A DNA stretch of 64,000 nucleotides, from contig NZ_FOYV01000001.1 of NCBI RefSeq assembly GCF_900115175.1, positions 2,418,001-2,482,000 of the forward strand, in the 5' to 3' direction. A program made the translations under genes and the position numbers. Under the pieces are notes generated by a model. It ran no database searches. It saw nothing but the letters and a program-made list of their open reading frames with translations, and was not told where the DNA came from. The number at the start of each line of letters is the position of its first letter. The stretch's first letter is position 1. Shown piece by piece: positions 44,110 through 51,089 of the stretch. The stretch comes from Marinobacter gudaonensis. Its GTDB lineage: Bacteria; Pseudomonadota; Gammaproteobacteria; Pseudomonadales; Oleiphilaceae.

Positions 44110-45552
44110 ATGACTAGCCAACAACATACCGTTGAAAAAATCGGCGGTACGTCGATGAGTAACTACGAGGCCGTCCGCGATAACATCATCATCGGGAATC
44201 GCAAGAAAGACGACCTGTACCAGCGCATTTTCGTGGTGTCCGCCTACGGTGGTGTCACCAACGAACTGCTGGAGCACAAGAAGACCGGAGAGCCCGGTGT
44301 CTACGCCCTGTTTGCCGATTCGGAATCGGATTGGGCCTGGGGCGACGACCTCACCAAGCTGGTCAAGTTCCTGACCGACATCAACGGTGAGCTGTTCGAG
44401 GACCCGATGCTCAAGCAGCAGGCGGACCAGTTCATCACCGACCGTATCGAAGGTGTTCGCGGCTGTCTCATAGACCTTCAGCGCCTGTGCTCCTATGGCC
44501 AGTTCCAGCTCGAGGAACACCTGCTCACCGTGCGCGAAATGCTCGCCGGTATCGGCGAAGCCCACAGCGCCTTCAATACGGCCCTCAAGCTCCAGCAGGA
44601 GGGCGTCAACGCCCGGTTTGTGGACCTGACCGGCTGGCGCGACAACGAGCTGCTGCCGCTGGACGAAAAGCTCAAGCAGGCCTTCGACGCGGTGGATCTG
44701 TCCCGGGAGCTGCCGATCGTGACCGGCTATGCCCAGTGCAAGGAAGGCCTGATGCGCACTTTCGACCGGGGCTACAGTGAGATGACCTTCAGCCGGGTGG
44801 CAGTGATCACCAACGCCCGGGAAGCGATCATTCACAAGGAATACCACCTGAGCTCCGCCGACCCCAACATCGTGGGTGCAGACAAGGTGGTGCCGCTCGG
44901 TCGCACCAACTACGACGTGGCCGACCAGCTGGCCAACCTCGGCATGGAGGCGATTCACCCCCGCGCCGGCAAGGGTATGCGCCAGAACGAAATTCCGCTG
45001 CGGGTCATGAACACCTTCGAGCCAGAGCACACCGGCACCCTGATCACTGGCGATTACGTCAGTGAAAAGCCCCAGGTGGAGATCATTGCCGGGGCCAAGG
45101 GCGTGTTTGCAGTGGAAGTGTTCGACCAGGACATGCAGGGTGAGCCCGGGTCTGATCGCCGGATCCTGGACGTGCTGGCCCGCTTCAAGGTGCGTTTCCT
45201 GTCCAAGGACACCAACGCCAATACCATCACCCACTACGTGGGCAGTACCCTCAAGCACGTCAAGCGTGTTGTCAAGGCGTTGAAGGAAGAGTTCCCCAAC
45301 GCCGAGATCAGCACCCGCAAGGTGGCGGTGGTGTCAGCCATTGGCAGCGATATGAAAGTGCCGGGCATCCTGGCCCGCTCGGTCAAGGCCCTGGCTGACG
45401 AGGAAATCAGCGTACTGGCCCTGCACCAGTGCATGCGTCAGGTGGACATCCAGTTTGTGGTGGACGAGGACAACTATGAGAAGGCCATTGTGGCCCTGCA
45501 CGGTGTCCTGATCGAGCCCCACAATCACGAATACGCCATCGTGGCCGCCTGA
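44110..45552 (+). CDS. ask: Aspartokinase of the ectoine-associated type
   Basis: Aspartate kinase feeds aspartyl phosphate into the semialdehyde used by EctB. The N-terminus HTVEKIGGTSMSNYEAVRDNI is the Ask-Ect form, in place of the usual KFGGTS. Substrate and ATP blocks follow (FSRVAVITNAREAIIHKEYHLSSADP). The C-terminal ACT region includes VAVVSAIGSDMKVPGILARSVKAL. Ask-Ect proteins are known to be less feedback-inhibited than housekeeping kinases. ATG at 44110 gives 480 residues, and it begins 54 nt after ectB. A terminator hairpin follows. Confidence 0.95.
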   Translation: MTSQQHTVEKIGGTSMSNYEAVRDNIIIGNRKKDDLYQRIFVVSAYGGVTNELLEHKKTGEPGVYALFADSESDWAWGDDLTKLVKFLTDINGELFEDPMLKQQADQFITDRIEGVRGCLIDLQRLCSYGQFQLEEHLLTVREMLAGIGEAHSAFNTALKLQQEGVNARFVDLTGWRDNELLPLDEKLKQAFDAVDLSRELPIVTGYAQCKEGLMRTFDRGYSEMTFSRVAVITNAREAIIHKEYHLSSADPNIVGADKVVPLGRTNYDVADQLANLGMEAIHPRAGKGMRQNEIPLRVMNTFEPEHTGTLITGDYVSEKPQVEIIAGAKGVFAVEVFDQDMQGEPGSDRRILDVLARFKVRFLSKDTNANTITHYVGSTLKHVKRVVKALKEEFPNAEISTRKVAVVSAIGSDMKVPGILARSVKALADEEISVLALHQCMRQVDIQFVVDEDNYEKAIVALHGVLIEPHNHEYAIVAA

Positions 45553-45580
45553 TCGGCACCCCTGCCGAAACCCGATAACC

Positions 45581-45604
45581 GAAGCGGCGCCCTGGCGCCG
45601 CTTC
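45581..45604 (+). terminator. Terminator after ask
   Basis: GAAGCGGCGCC (45581-45591) and GGCGCCGCTTC (45594-45604) form an 11-bp stem with a minimal loop. GCGTTTCTC follows, a T-rich but broken tail. It closes the ectAB-ask unit 28 nt after the ask stop. Confidence 0.75.
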
Positions 45605-45709
45605 GCGTTTCTCTCGTTTCCTGAGCGTTTCTACGGATCCCCTGCCGGTAAATCCATCGGCACCCACCGCTCGTACCTTCTGGTACATTTTCTGACCGGT
45701 ACCTTGGCC

Positions 45710-46708
45710 ATGCCTAATATCGACAGGCTGGGACCGTCTCCGACAACGCCCAACGACGGTGAAAGGGATTCCCTGGTGGGGCTGTACTTCAGGGATGCGT
45801 CCCGGTATGAACTGCTGACGGACGAGGCCGAACGCCGCCTCTCCCGCAAACTCACTCGCTGCTACCAGATCATCAGCGCCGACCTTGCCCTGCCGCCAGA
45901 GACGCCGCAGACCTTCCGGGAGGTGATTGGCAGCCTTGGGGACGCCTGTGCGTTTTCATCCCGATGTCGCCGGGCCTTCCATCTGGCCACCGCCTGTCGC
46001 CGCAAGCTGATCCAGAGCAATCTGCGTCTGGCGGTGCACATTGCCCGTCGCTACGGCCAGCACGGCATACCCATGTCGGACCTGATCCAGGACGCGAACG
46101 TGGGCCTGATCAAGGCGGTGGAGAGATTTGACCCGACCAAGGGTTTCCGGTTTTCCACCTACGCCTACTGGTGGATCAGCGAGGAAGTGAAGCGCTGTTT
46201 GCAGCGCGGCACCCGCCTGGTGCATACACCGGAGAACGTGGTGGATGAGATTCGCCAGATGCAGAAGGTGTCGTTGCGACTCCATCAGAGCCTGGGCAGA
46301 ACCCCCTCACAAACCGAGCTGGCCCGGGAAATGGAAGCGACCCCGTCTCGCATTGGTGAACTCAGGGCCCTGGCCACGCGGGAAGTGTCCACGGATGTGC
46401 CTCTGGTGGAGGACGGCTCAGTTACGCTCGCCGACAGCCTGGATGCCGGCGATGCAGTGGCGCCGGACCATCCCATGAAGGACCGTGATCGCCGACGTAC
46501 CCTCAGTTCGATGTTGAGTGAGCTGAGCGATCGGGAAAAAGACATTCTCTCGCGCCGCTATGGCCTGGGATTACCCGAACCGGAGACGCTTCAGGTGATT
46601 TCCGATGACCTGGGGATCAGCAGGGAACGGGTCAGGCAGATTGAGAAAACGGCACTGCGAAAGTTGCAGAGCCGGTATGACAACCCCGAGGACGCTCTCG
46701 GCGCCTGA
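45710..46708 (+). CDS. RpoS-like group 2 sigma-70 factor
   Basis: This is a 332-residue RNA polymerase sigma factor. Region 2 is strong (RRKLIQSNLRLAVHIARRYG, LIQDANVGLIKAVERFDPTKGFRFSTYAYWWI). Region 3 follows (VDEIRQMQ to LAREMEATP), and region 4 is typical (LSDREKDILSRRYGL, ISRERVRQIEKTALRKLQ). It is shorter than RpoD and lacks region 1.1. It has an added loop between regions 1.2 and 2 (about residues 60-85). No nlpD neighbour is present, so it is probably a paralogue rather than the housekeeping RpoS. ATG 45710 or TTG 45704 could be the start; neither has a clear ribosome site. Confidence 0.87.
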   Translation: MPNIDRLGPSPTTPNDGERDSLVGLYFRDASRYELLTDEAERRLSRKLTRCYQIISADLALPPETPQTFREVIGSLGDACAFSSRCRRAFHLATACRRKLIQSNLRLAVHIARRYGQHGIPMSDLIQDANVGLIKAVERFDPTKGFRFSTYAYWWISEEVKRCLQRGTRLVHTPENVVDEIRQMQKVSLRLHQSLGRTPSQTELAREMEATPSRIGELRALATREVSTDVPLVEDGSVTLADSLDAGDAVAPDHPMKDRDRRRTLSSMLSELSDREKDILSRRYGLGLPEPETLQVISDDLGISRERVRQIEKTALRKLQSRYDNPEDALGA

Positions 46709-46725
46709 CCGGTGGTCAGGCGCCG
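46699..46725. terminator. Bidirectional hairpin between sigma factor and DUF3429 genes
   Basis: CGGCGCCTGACC (46699-46710), loop GGT, and GGTCAGGCGCCG (46714-46725) make a perfect 12-bp stem. It contains the stop codons of both convergent genes. No T-run follows on either side. Confidence 0.6.
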
Positions 46726-47171
46726 TGTAACAGCAGGAACCAGGCCGCCGCGATCACCTGGCACACCAGTACGACCGAAGTCAGCAACAGCCGGAGACGA
46801 AGGTACCACTGCGGCCAGTAGATTCGCATCCAGCGCGCATCCACCAGATACAGTCCCAGATAGGCGACTGTGTACAGCACGATCTGTCCGGTGACCGGCA
46901 GTAAAAGCCCGATGCCCGCAGAGACGAAAAACACCTGGCTTAGCAGCATGGTAATAAGCGGGGACAACGGATAGGAACAGTTGTCCAGTTGCATGGCGAT
47001 GGGCCAGTAGACCCCTGCCATGAAGGCCAGAATTCCTGCGCTGTAAAGGTAGAAGTACCCCAGTAATGCCACGCTGTGCTGGGGTGCGAGGAAAAGACCG
47101 AAGATGCCCGCAAGAAAGGGAACAAGACCGGCGAGGCCAACGAGAATGGCAAGTCTGGAAACGGAAATCAC
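46716..47171 (-). CDS. DUF3429-family membrane protein
   Basis: This is a 151-residue inner membrane protein with five hydrophobic segments. The family look is LAGLVPFLAGIFG near the start, YSAGILAFMAGVYWPIAM in the second and third helices, and YLVDARWMRIYWPQWYLRLRL in the cytoplasmic loop. GTG at 47171 overlaps the upstream gene stop by 4 nt. The function of the family is unknown. Confidence 0.8.
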   Translation of the reverse strand: MISVSRLAILVGLAGLVPFLAGIFGLFLAPQHSVALLGYFYLYSAGILAFMAGVYWPIAMQLDNCSYPLSPLITMLLSQVFFVSAGIGLLLPVTGQIVLYTVAYLGLYLVDARWMRIYWPQWYLRLRLLLTSVVLVCQVIAAAWFLLLHGA

Positions 47172-47473
47172 GTTTTCTGCCTCTGCACCCGGATTCGCAA
47201 GGGCTCAATCGCCGCCGGTTCCATGCCCACCATTTCATGGTAGGCGGATGGGTGCACGACCTGTGTTTCCCGGACGGTAAACGAGGCCAGTGTGTCCTGG
47301 ATCTGCCAGGCACTTCGGAACAGACTGGTTGTGCCCTGTCTGTCTGAAAGAAGAAACAGCTCACCGTCCAGGCTTAGACGGGCCATGTAATGCTGACCTT
47401 CGAGGGACAATATCTCAAGCAGGTCGATAACCGGGTTTTGAAGGCTTCGGAGCTGGTCGAGAGTGATACGCAC
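47168..47473 (-). CDS. Small hypothetical protein, DUF6482-like
   Basis: This is a 101-residue soluble protein, starting at GTG 47473 with GGAG 7 nt upstream. LLEILSLEGQHYMARLSLDGELFLLSDRQG and a following FRSAWQIQDTL helix resemble the small DUF6482-type proteins of marine gammaproteobacteria, though this match is by eye. It is translationally coupled to the DUF3429 gene. No catalytic residues are recognisable. Confidence 0.65.
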   Translation of the reverse strand: MRITLDQLRSLQNPVIDLLEILSLEGQHYMARLSLDGELFLLSDRQGTTSLFRSAWQIQDTLASFTVRETQVVHPSAYHEMVGMEPAAIEPLRIRVQRQKT

Positions 47474-47529
47474 GATGTTCTCCAGGATTTATTGCTCACC
47501 TGAACGTACGACCCCCTTGGCTATTGAGA

Positions 47530-48111
47530 TCATTGACTCAGTAAATAACAGGCCCGATGTTGGGGGCATTGCACCAGATGATCATTCACCATGCCGGTCG
47601 CCTGCATGAAGGCATAGACAATCACCGGCCCGACAAAGGTGAACCCGGCCTTTTTCAGCGCCCGCGACATGGCCTCGGAGGCGTCGGTGGCGACCGGGAC
47701 TTCCTCCAGGGACTGCCAGTGGTTCTGGACCGGCTGATGGTCTACGAATGACCACAGGAACTCGCTGAAACCAATGCCTTGTTCCCGCAGGGCAAGGTAG
47801 GCTCGTGCATTCTTGATGACGGAGTGAACCTTCAGGCGGTTGCGGATGATGCCCGGATCCTGCATCAGCTCGTCCACCTTTGCGTCATCGAACCGGGCAA
47901 TCTTTTCGGGATCGAAATGGGCATAGGCCGCCCGATAGGAATCCTGTTTGCGAAGAATGGTGATCCAGCTCAGGCCCGCCTGCTGGCCGTCGAGGCACAG
48001 CTTTTCGAACAGCGCCAGGTCGTCGTGCTCGGGGCGTCCCCAAACGGTATCGTGGTAGTGCACGTACAGTGGATCGTTGCCACACCAGGGGCAGCGGCCG
48101 GCATCTGCCAT
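47530..48111 (-). CDS. tag: DNA-3-methyladenine glycosylase I
   Basis: This base-excision repair enzyme removes 3-methyladenine from DNA. From ATG 48111 (GGGAGGA about 7 nt upstream) the 193-residue product reads CPWCGNDPLYVHYHDTVWG. It then continues DDLALFEKLCLDGQQAGLSWITILRKQDSYRAAYAHFDPEKIARF, as in E. coli Tag. The C-terminal HLVQCPQHRAC completes the zinc snap. It is a single gene of normal length. Confidence 0.95.
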   Translation of the reverse strand: MADAGRCPWCGNDPLYVHYHDTVWGRPEHDDLALFEKLCLDGQQAGLSWITILRKQDSYRAAYAHFDPEKIARFDDAKVDELMQDPGIIRNRLKVHSVIKNARAYLALREQGIGFSEFLWSFVDHQPVQNHWQSLEEVPVATDASEAMSRALKKAGFTFVGPVIVYAFMQATGMVNDHLVQCPQHRACYLLSQ

Positions 48112-48130
48112 GTCTAGTCCTCCCACGGGG

Positions 48131-48886
48131 TCAGCGTTTGGGGCGAATGGTCCGCTGGAACAAGGGCTCCCAGGAGCTTTCGAGGGTGTCTGCTTGCACC
48201 AGAGCAAAGGCCGGAGGCGGCGGTTCCAGCAGGGAAAAGTCCGGCCAGAGCGGCCGGGAACCCCGGAACACAACGGTGACCAGGAACCCTTCAATGTAGC
48301 AGCAGGAGGCCTGCCAGTCCTCTTCCAGGCGATCGCCATACATCTCGAAGTTCCTGCGCACTTCCAGGGTTTGCAGGTTGCCGGCGATACCCCGGCCGGT
48401 GGCTTTCAGCCAGGCTTCTTTCAATGTCCAGACCTTCAGAAAGCTGTTGGCATCGTCTTCCCGGAACAGCCACTCCTGTTCCACCGCCGAAAACCAGCGG
48501 CGGGCCACTTTGTGCCACTGAGGATGACGCTGGCAGGGCTCCAGATCAAGACCGACGGGCGAACCGGCCAGGGTGGCGCAGGCGGACAGTCCGTGGCTGT
48601 GGCTGAGCGATAGGTGCCAGCCCCCGGGCTCGCCGGAAGCCACCGGGCGCCCGTCCACGGGCCGACAGCCGGACGGACTCTGGCCCGACGCCCCGGCAAT
48701 GGCCTGGCGAATCAGCCACCGGCTCGAGAGATATTCCCGGCGTCGCGGCCCGCTGAACTTGCTGACGGTGGCACGCTCATAGTCGGTGAGCCAGGGCGGC
48801 TCGGGCTCCTCGACACCCTCCGTCTGGTGGCAGAGCCAGACCGAGGGCTTGTGCTCAGGGCTGAAGTCGTTGGATGAGCCAGCCAT
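48131..48886 (-). CDS. 4'-phosphopantetheinyl transferase family protein
   Basis: This enzyme would activate carrier proteins by attaching phosphopantetheine from CoA. The 251-residue Sfp-like protein has WHLSLSHSHGLSACAT (CoA site His), VGLDLEPCQRH (Mg ligands D and E) and FLKVWTLKEAWLKATGRGI (the W-x-x-KEA block). ATG at 48886 has AAGGA 6 nt upstream and lies 32 nt inside the end of pdxH. No NRPS or PKS is near, and vibrioferrin-type synthesis does not need it, so its carrier is elsewhere. Confidence 0.88.
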   Translation of the reverse strand: MAGSSNDFSPEHKPSVWLCHQTEGVEEPEPPWLTDYERATVSKFSGPRRREYLSSRWLIRQAIAGASGQSPSGCRPVDGRPVASGEPGGWHLSLSHSHGLSACATLAGSPVGLDLEPCQRHPQWHKVARRWFSAVEQEWLFREDDANSFLKVWTLKEAWLKATGRGIAGNLQTLEVRRNFEMYGDRLEEDWQASCCYIEGFLVTVVFRGSRPLWPDFSLLEPPPPAFALVQADTLESSWEPLFQRTIRPKR

Positions 48887-49490
48887 CACTGTCCTTAACG
48901 TACTCGAATCGATCATGGAGTCGGCTGGGTCTGCCCTGCCAGAATTCGATGCGCTCAGGCACCACGCGGTAACCACCCCAGAAACTGGGCAGCGGCACGT
49001 CACCATCACCGAACTTGCGTTTGATTTCGGCCACCTTCTGTTCGAGCAGTCCCCGAGAGTTGATCACCTGGCTCTGCTCGGACACCCAGGCGCCAATCTG
49101 GCTGCCCCTGGGGCGTGAGGCAAAGTAGCGAAGGGACTCGGTTTTGCTCACTTTCTCCACCGTGCCCTGGATGCGCACCTGCCGGTTCAAACCGATCCAT
49201 GGAAACAGCAGCGCTGCCCGCGGGTTTTCCGCCAGTTCTTTGGCCTTGCGGCTGCCGTAATTGGTGTAGAAGACAAAACCGCTGTCATCAAAATACTTCA
49301 ACAGTACGGTTCTCAGATCCGGCATACCATCGTGGCCAGTGGTCGCCAGGGACATGGCATTGGGCTCGAGAATCCCGGCCTCTCTGGCATCGCCGAACCA
49401 TTGCTCAAACTGCCGGATGGGGTTGTCATCCAGTGATTCACGATCCAGGCCTTCGCTTTCGAAATCTCGACGCATATCGCCGATATCCAT
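48855..49490 (-). CDS. pdxH: Pyridoxine/pyridoxamine 5'-phosphate oxidase
   Basis: This FMN enzyme makes pyridoxal 5'-phosphate. The 211-residue protein begins MDIGDMRRDFESEGLDRESLDDNPIRQF. It has AMSLATTGHDGMPDLRTVLLKYFDDSGFVFYTNYGSRKAKELAENPRAALLFPW-type blocks (FMN and substrate contacts) and ends in the typical RLHDRFEYVKDSDGWLIQRLQP-like tail. Its end overlaps the phosphopantetheinyl transferase start by 32 nt. Normal length, secure assignment. Confidence 0.96.
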   Translation of the reverse strand: MDIGDMRRDFESEGLDRESLDDNPIRQFEQWFGDAREAGILEPNAMSLATTGHDGMPDLRTVLLKYFDDSGFVFYTNYGSRKAKELAENPRAALLFPWIGLNRQVRIQGTVEKVSKTESLRYFASRPRGSQIGAWVSEQSQVINSRGLLEQKVAEIKRKFGDGDVPLPSFWGGYRVVPERIEFWQGRPSRLHDRFEYVKDSDGWLIQRLQP

Positions 49491-49720
49491 ATACCGTCCT
49501 CATACTCGCGCGGAAACGACACGGGTTTTACGTGGTGGAAGCATATCGGGTTCAGGCCTGGCTGTCAGCGAGCTTTCTGTCGTGCCGGTTTACAGAATCA
49601 CAACAAATCGAAAGCCTCCTGTCCCTTTTTCATACGTATTTACCGTCACCCAAGGAGCTCCATGAGAAGTGAGCGGGCTTCTGGCCTCCGAAAATTCTCA
49701 GTAAAAGGGTTCAAGTGACG

Positions 49721-51004
49721 ATGAATAACTACGATCCATTGTTGATAGCCGCCTCGTTTGTGGTTGCGGTGATGGCCGCGTACGCGGCCCTGTTTTTTGG
49801 CGCACGTCTCAATCGCTCAGGTGACGACGCTCGCTGGCGCTGGCTTGGTGCCGGCGCCCTGCTGATGGGGACAGGCATCTGGAGCATGCACTTCGTTGGC
49901 ATGCGCGCCATGCCCTCCAACGTCCCGCTCGCCTTCGATGCGGGCTTGACTGCGGTATCCTGGCTGGCGGCGGTTGTGGCGTCGGGTGTGGCACTGCATA
50001 TGATAGGTCGAGATCGTCTTGGCGCAGGCCTGTTTGCCGGTGCTACGGTTGCCATGGGTGCCAGTATTGTGGTCATGCATTACCTGGGTATGTACGCGCT
50101 GCAGATGTCCGCACCTCCGGTATTCCACACCGGTTTTCTGGCCGTTTCGGTGGCCATCGCTTTGGGCGCGTCCGCCGGCGCGCTAGCCATCTGTCGGGTC
50201 GTGCAGAAGGCCGAAGGTCAGCAGGCTCTGTTCCTGCAATTCGTCGCGGCTCTGGTGATGGCCACAGCCATCTGCGGAATGCACTACAGCGGAATGATGG
50301 CGATGACTTTTCCGGAAGGCGCGGTACCGGCCGCCGACAACCTCTTGCGAGGTGACTGGATGGGCGTCCCGCTTGCGATCTTCTGCACCGCGCTGTTGGC
50401 CTCGGCGCTCGGTGTAACGGCCCTCGACGTCAAACAGCAGCGCAAACGCGAAGAGGCACGGGAGCAGGAGGAACAGCGAGTGGCCGAACTTGCCTTTATT
50501 GATTCGGTCACAGGTTTGCCGAACCGCTCCGGTCTCGAACAGACATTGCTTGATATTCTGGCCAGAAAGGACGCTCGCAAACATCCTTTCGCGCTGATAC
50601 ATCTCGATATTGCCAATTTTCGGGAATTATCCAATCAGATGGGAGACGCTTCCCTGAAGTCAGTGGTGTCGGAGGTCAGCGCATCCCTGCGGGAACAGCT
50701 TTCTGACGACGCAATTCTTGCTCGCTACGCTGCCGGCACTTTCTTTATCGTGGTGCTGGATCATGAAGATGCGCGCCATAAGTTCATGTACAAACGCTTG
50801 CGGCAGCTGGACAAACTGATCGGTACCGACGCCGTGCCGATCGCCTGGCGGGTAGGTCAGTCGGCCTTTCCGGTGACCGGAAACTCTACACGCAAACTGA
50901 TCAAGGCGGCTATGGTTCCTCGCGACCTGTCTGATATTGGAAGATTTGACAACATGGCAGCTGATCCAGAGCTGGTGTTGCCCAATCAACAGCAGTTTAG
51001 CTGA
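49721..51004 (+). CDS. MHYT-domain membrane protein with degenerate GGDEF domain
   Basis: The protein has 427 residues from ATG 49721 (GTG 49715 is an alternative). Seven or so membrane helices form an MHYT sensor with three motif copies: MHF at 56-58, MHY at 119-121 and MHY at 187-189. These are thought to bind metal and sense O2, NO or CO. After a charged linker (about 238-255) comes a GGDEF-fold domain starting FIDSVTGLPNRSGLEQTL, but the signature is AAGTF (337-341) in place of GGDEF. Cyclase activity is therefore unlikely. The EAL domain often following is absent. The upstream 49491-49714 gap shows nothing. Confidence 0.88.
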   Translation: MNNYDPLLIAASFVVAVMAAYAALFFGARLNRSGDDARWRWLGAGALLMGTGIWSMHFVGMRAMPSNVPLAFDAGLTAVSWLAAVVASGVALHMIGRDRLGAGLFAGATVAMGASIVVMHYLGMYALQMSAPPVFHTGFLAVSVAIALGASAGALAICRVVQKAEGQQALFLQFVAALVMATAICGMHYSGMMAMTFPEGAVPAADNLLRGDWMGVPLAIFCTALLASALGVTALDVKQQRKREEAREQEEQRVAELAFIDSVTGLPNRSGLEQTLLDILARKDARKHPFALIHLDIANFRELSNQMGDASLKSVVSEVSASLREQLSDDAILARYAAGTFFIVVLDHEDARHKFMYKRLRQLDKLIGTDAVPIAWRVGQSAFPVTGNSTRKLIKAAMVPRDLSDIGRFDNMAADPELVLPNQQQFS

Positions 51005-51089
51005 CAAGCCTTCTTCAGCCCGACTACACTTGTGATCAGGACGGCGGGCGAAAAGCTCGCCGTTGCCCTTTGTTTACAAGGAGATGTCC

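Noticed and set aside
42772..45258. An 828-codon open frame on the - strand opposite ectB and ask
   Set aside because: It is antisense to two clear enzymes, lacks any recognisable domain, and reflects the high-GC third-position bias that keeps opposite frames open.
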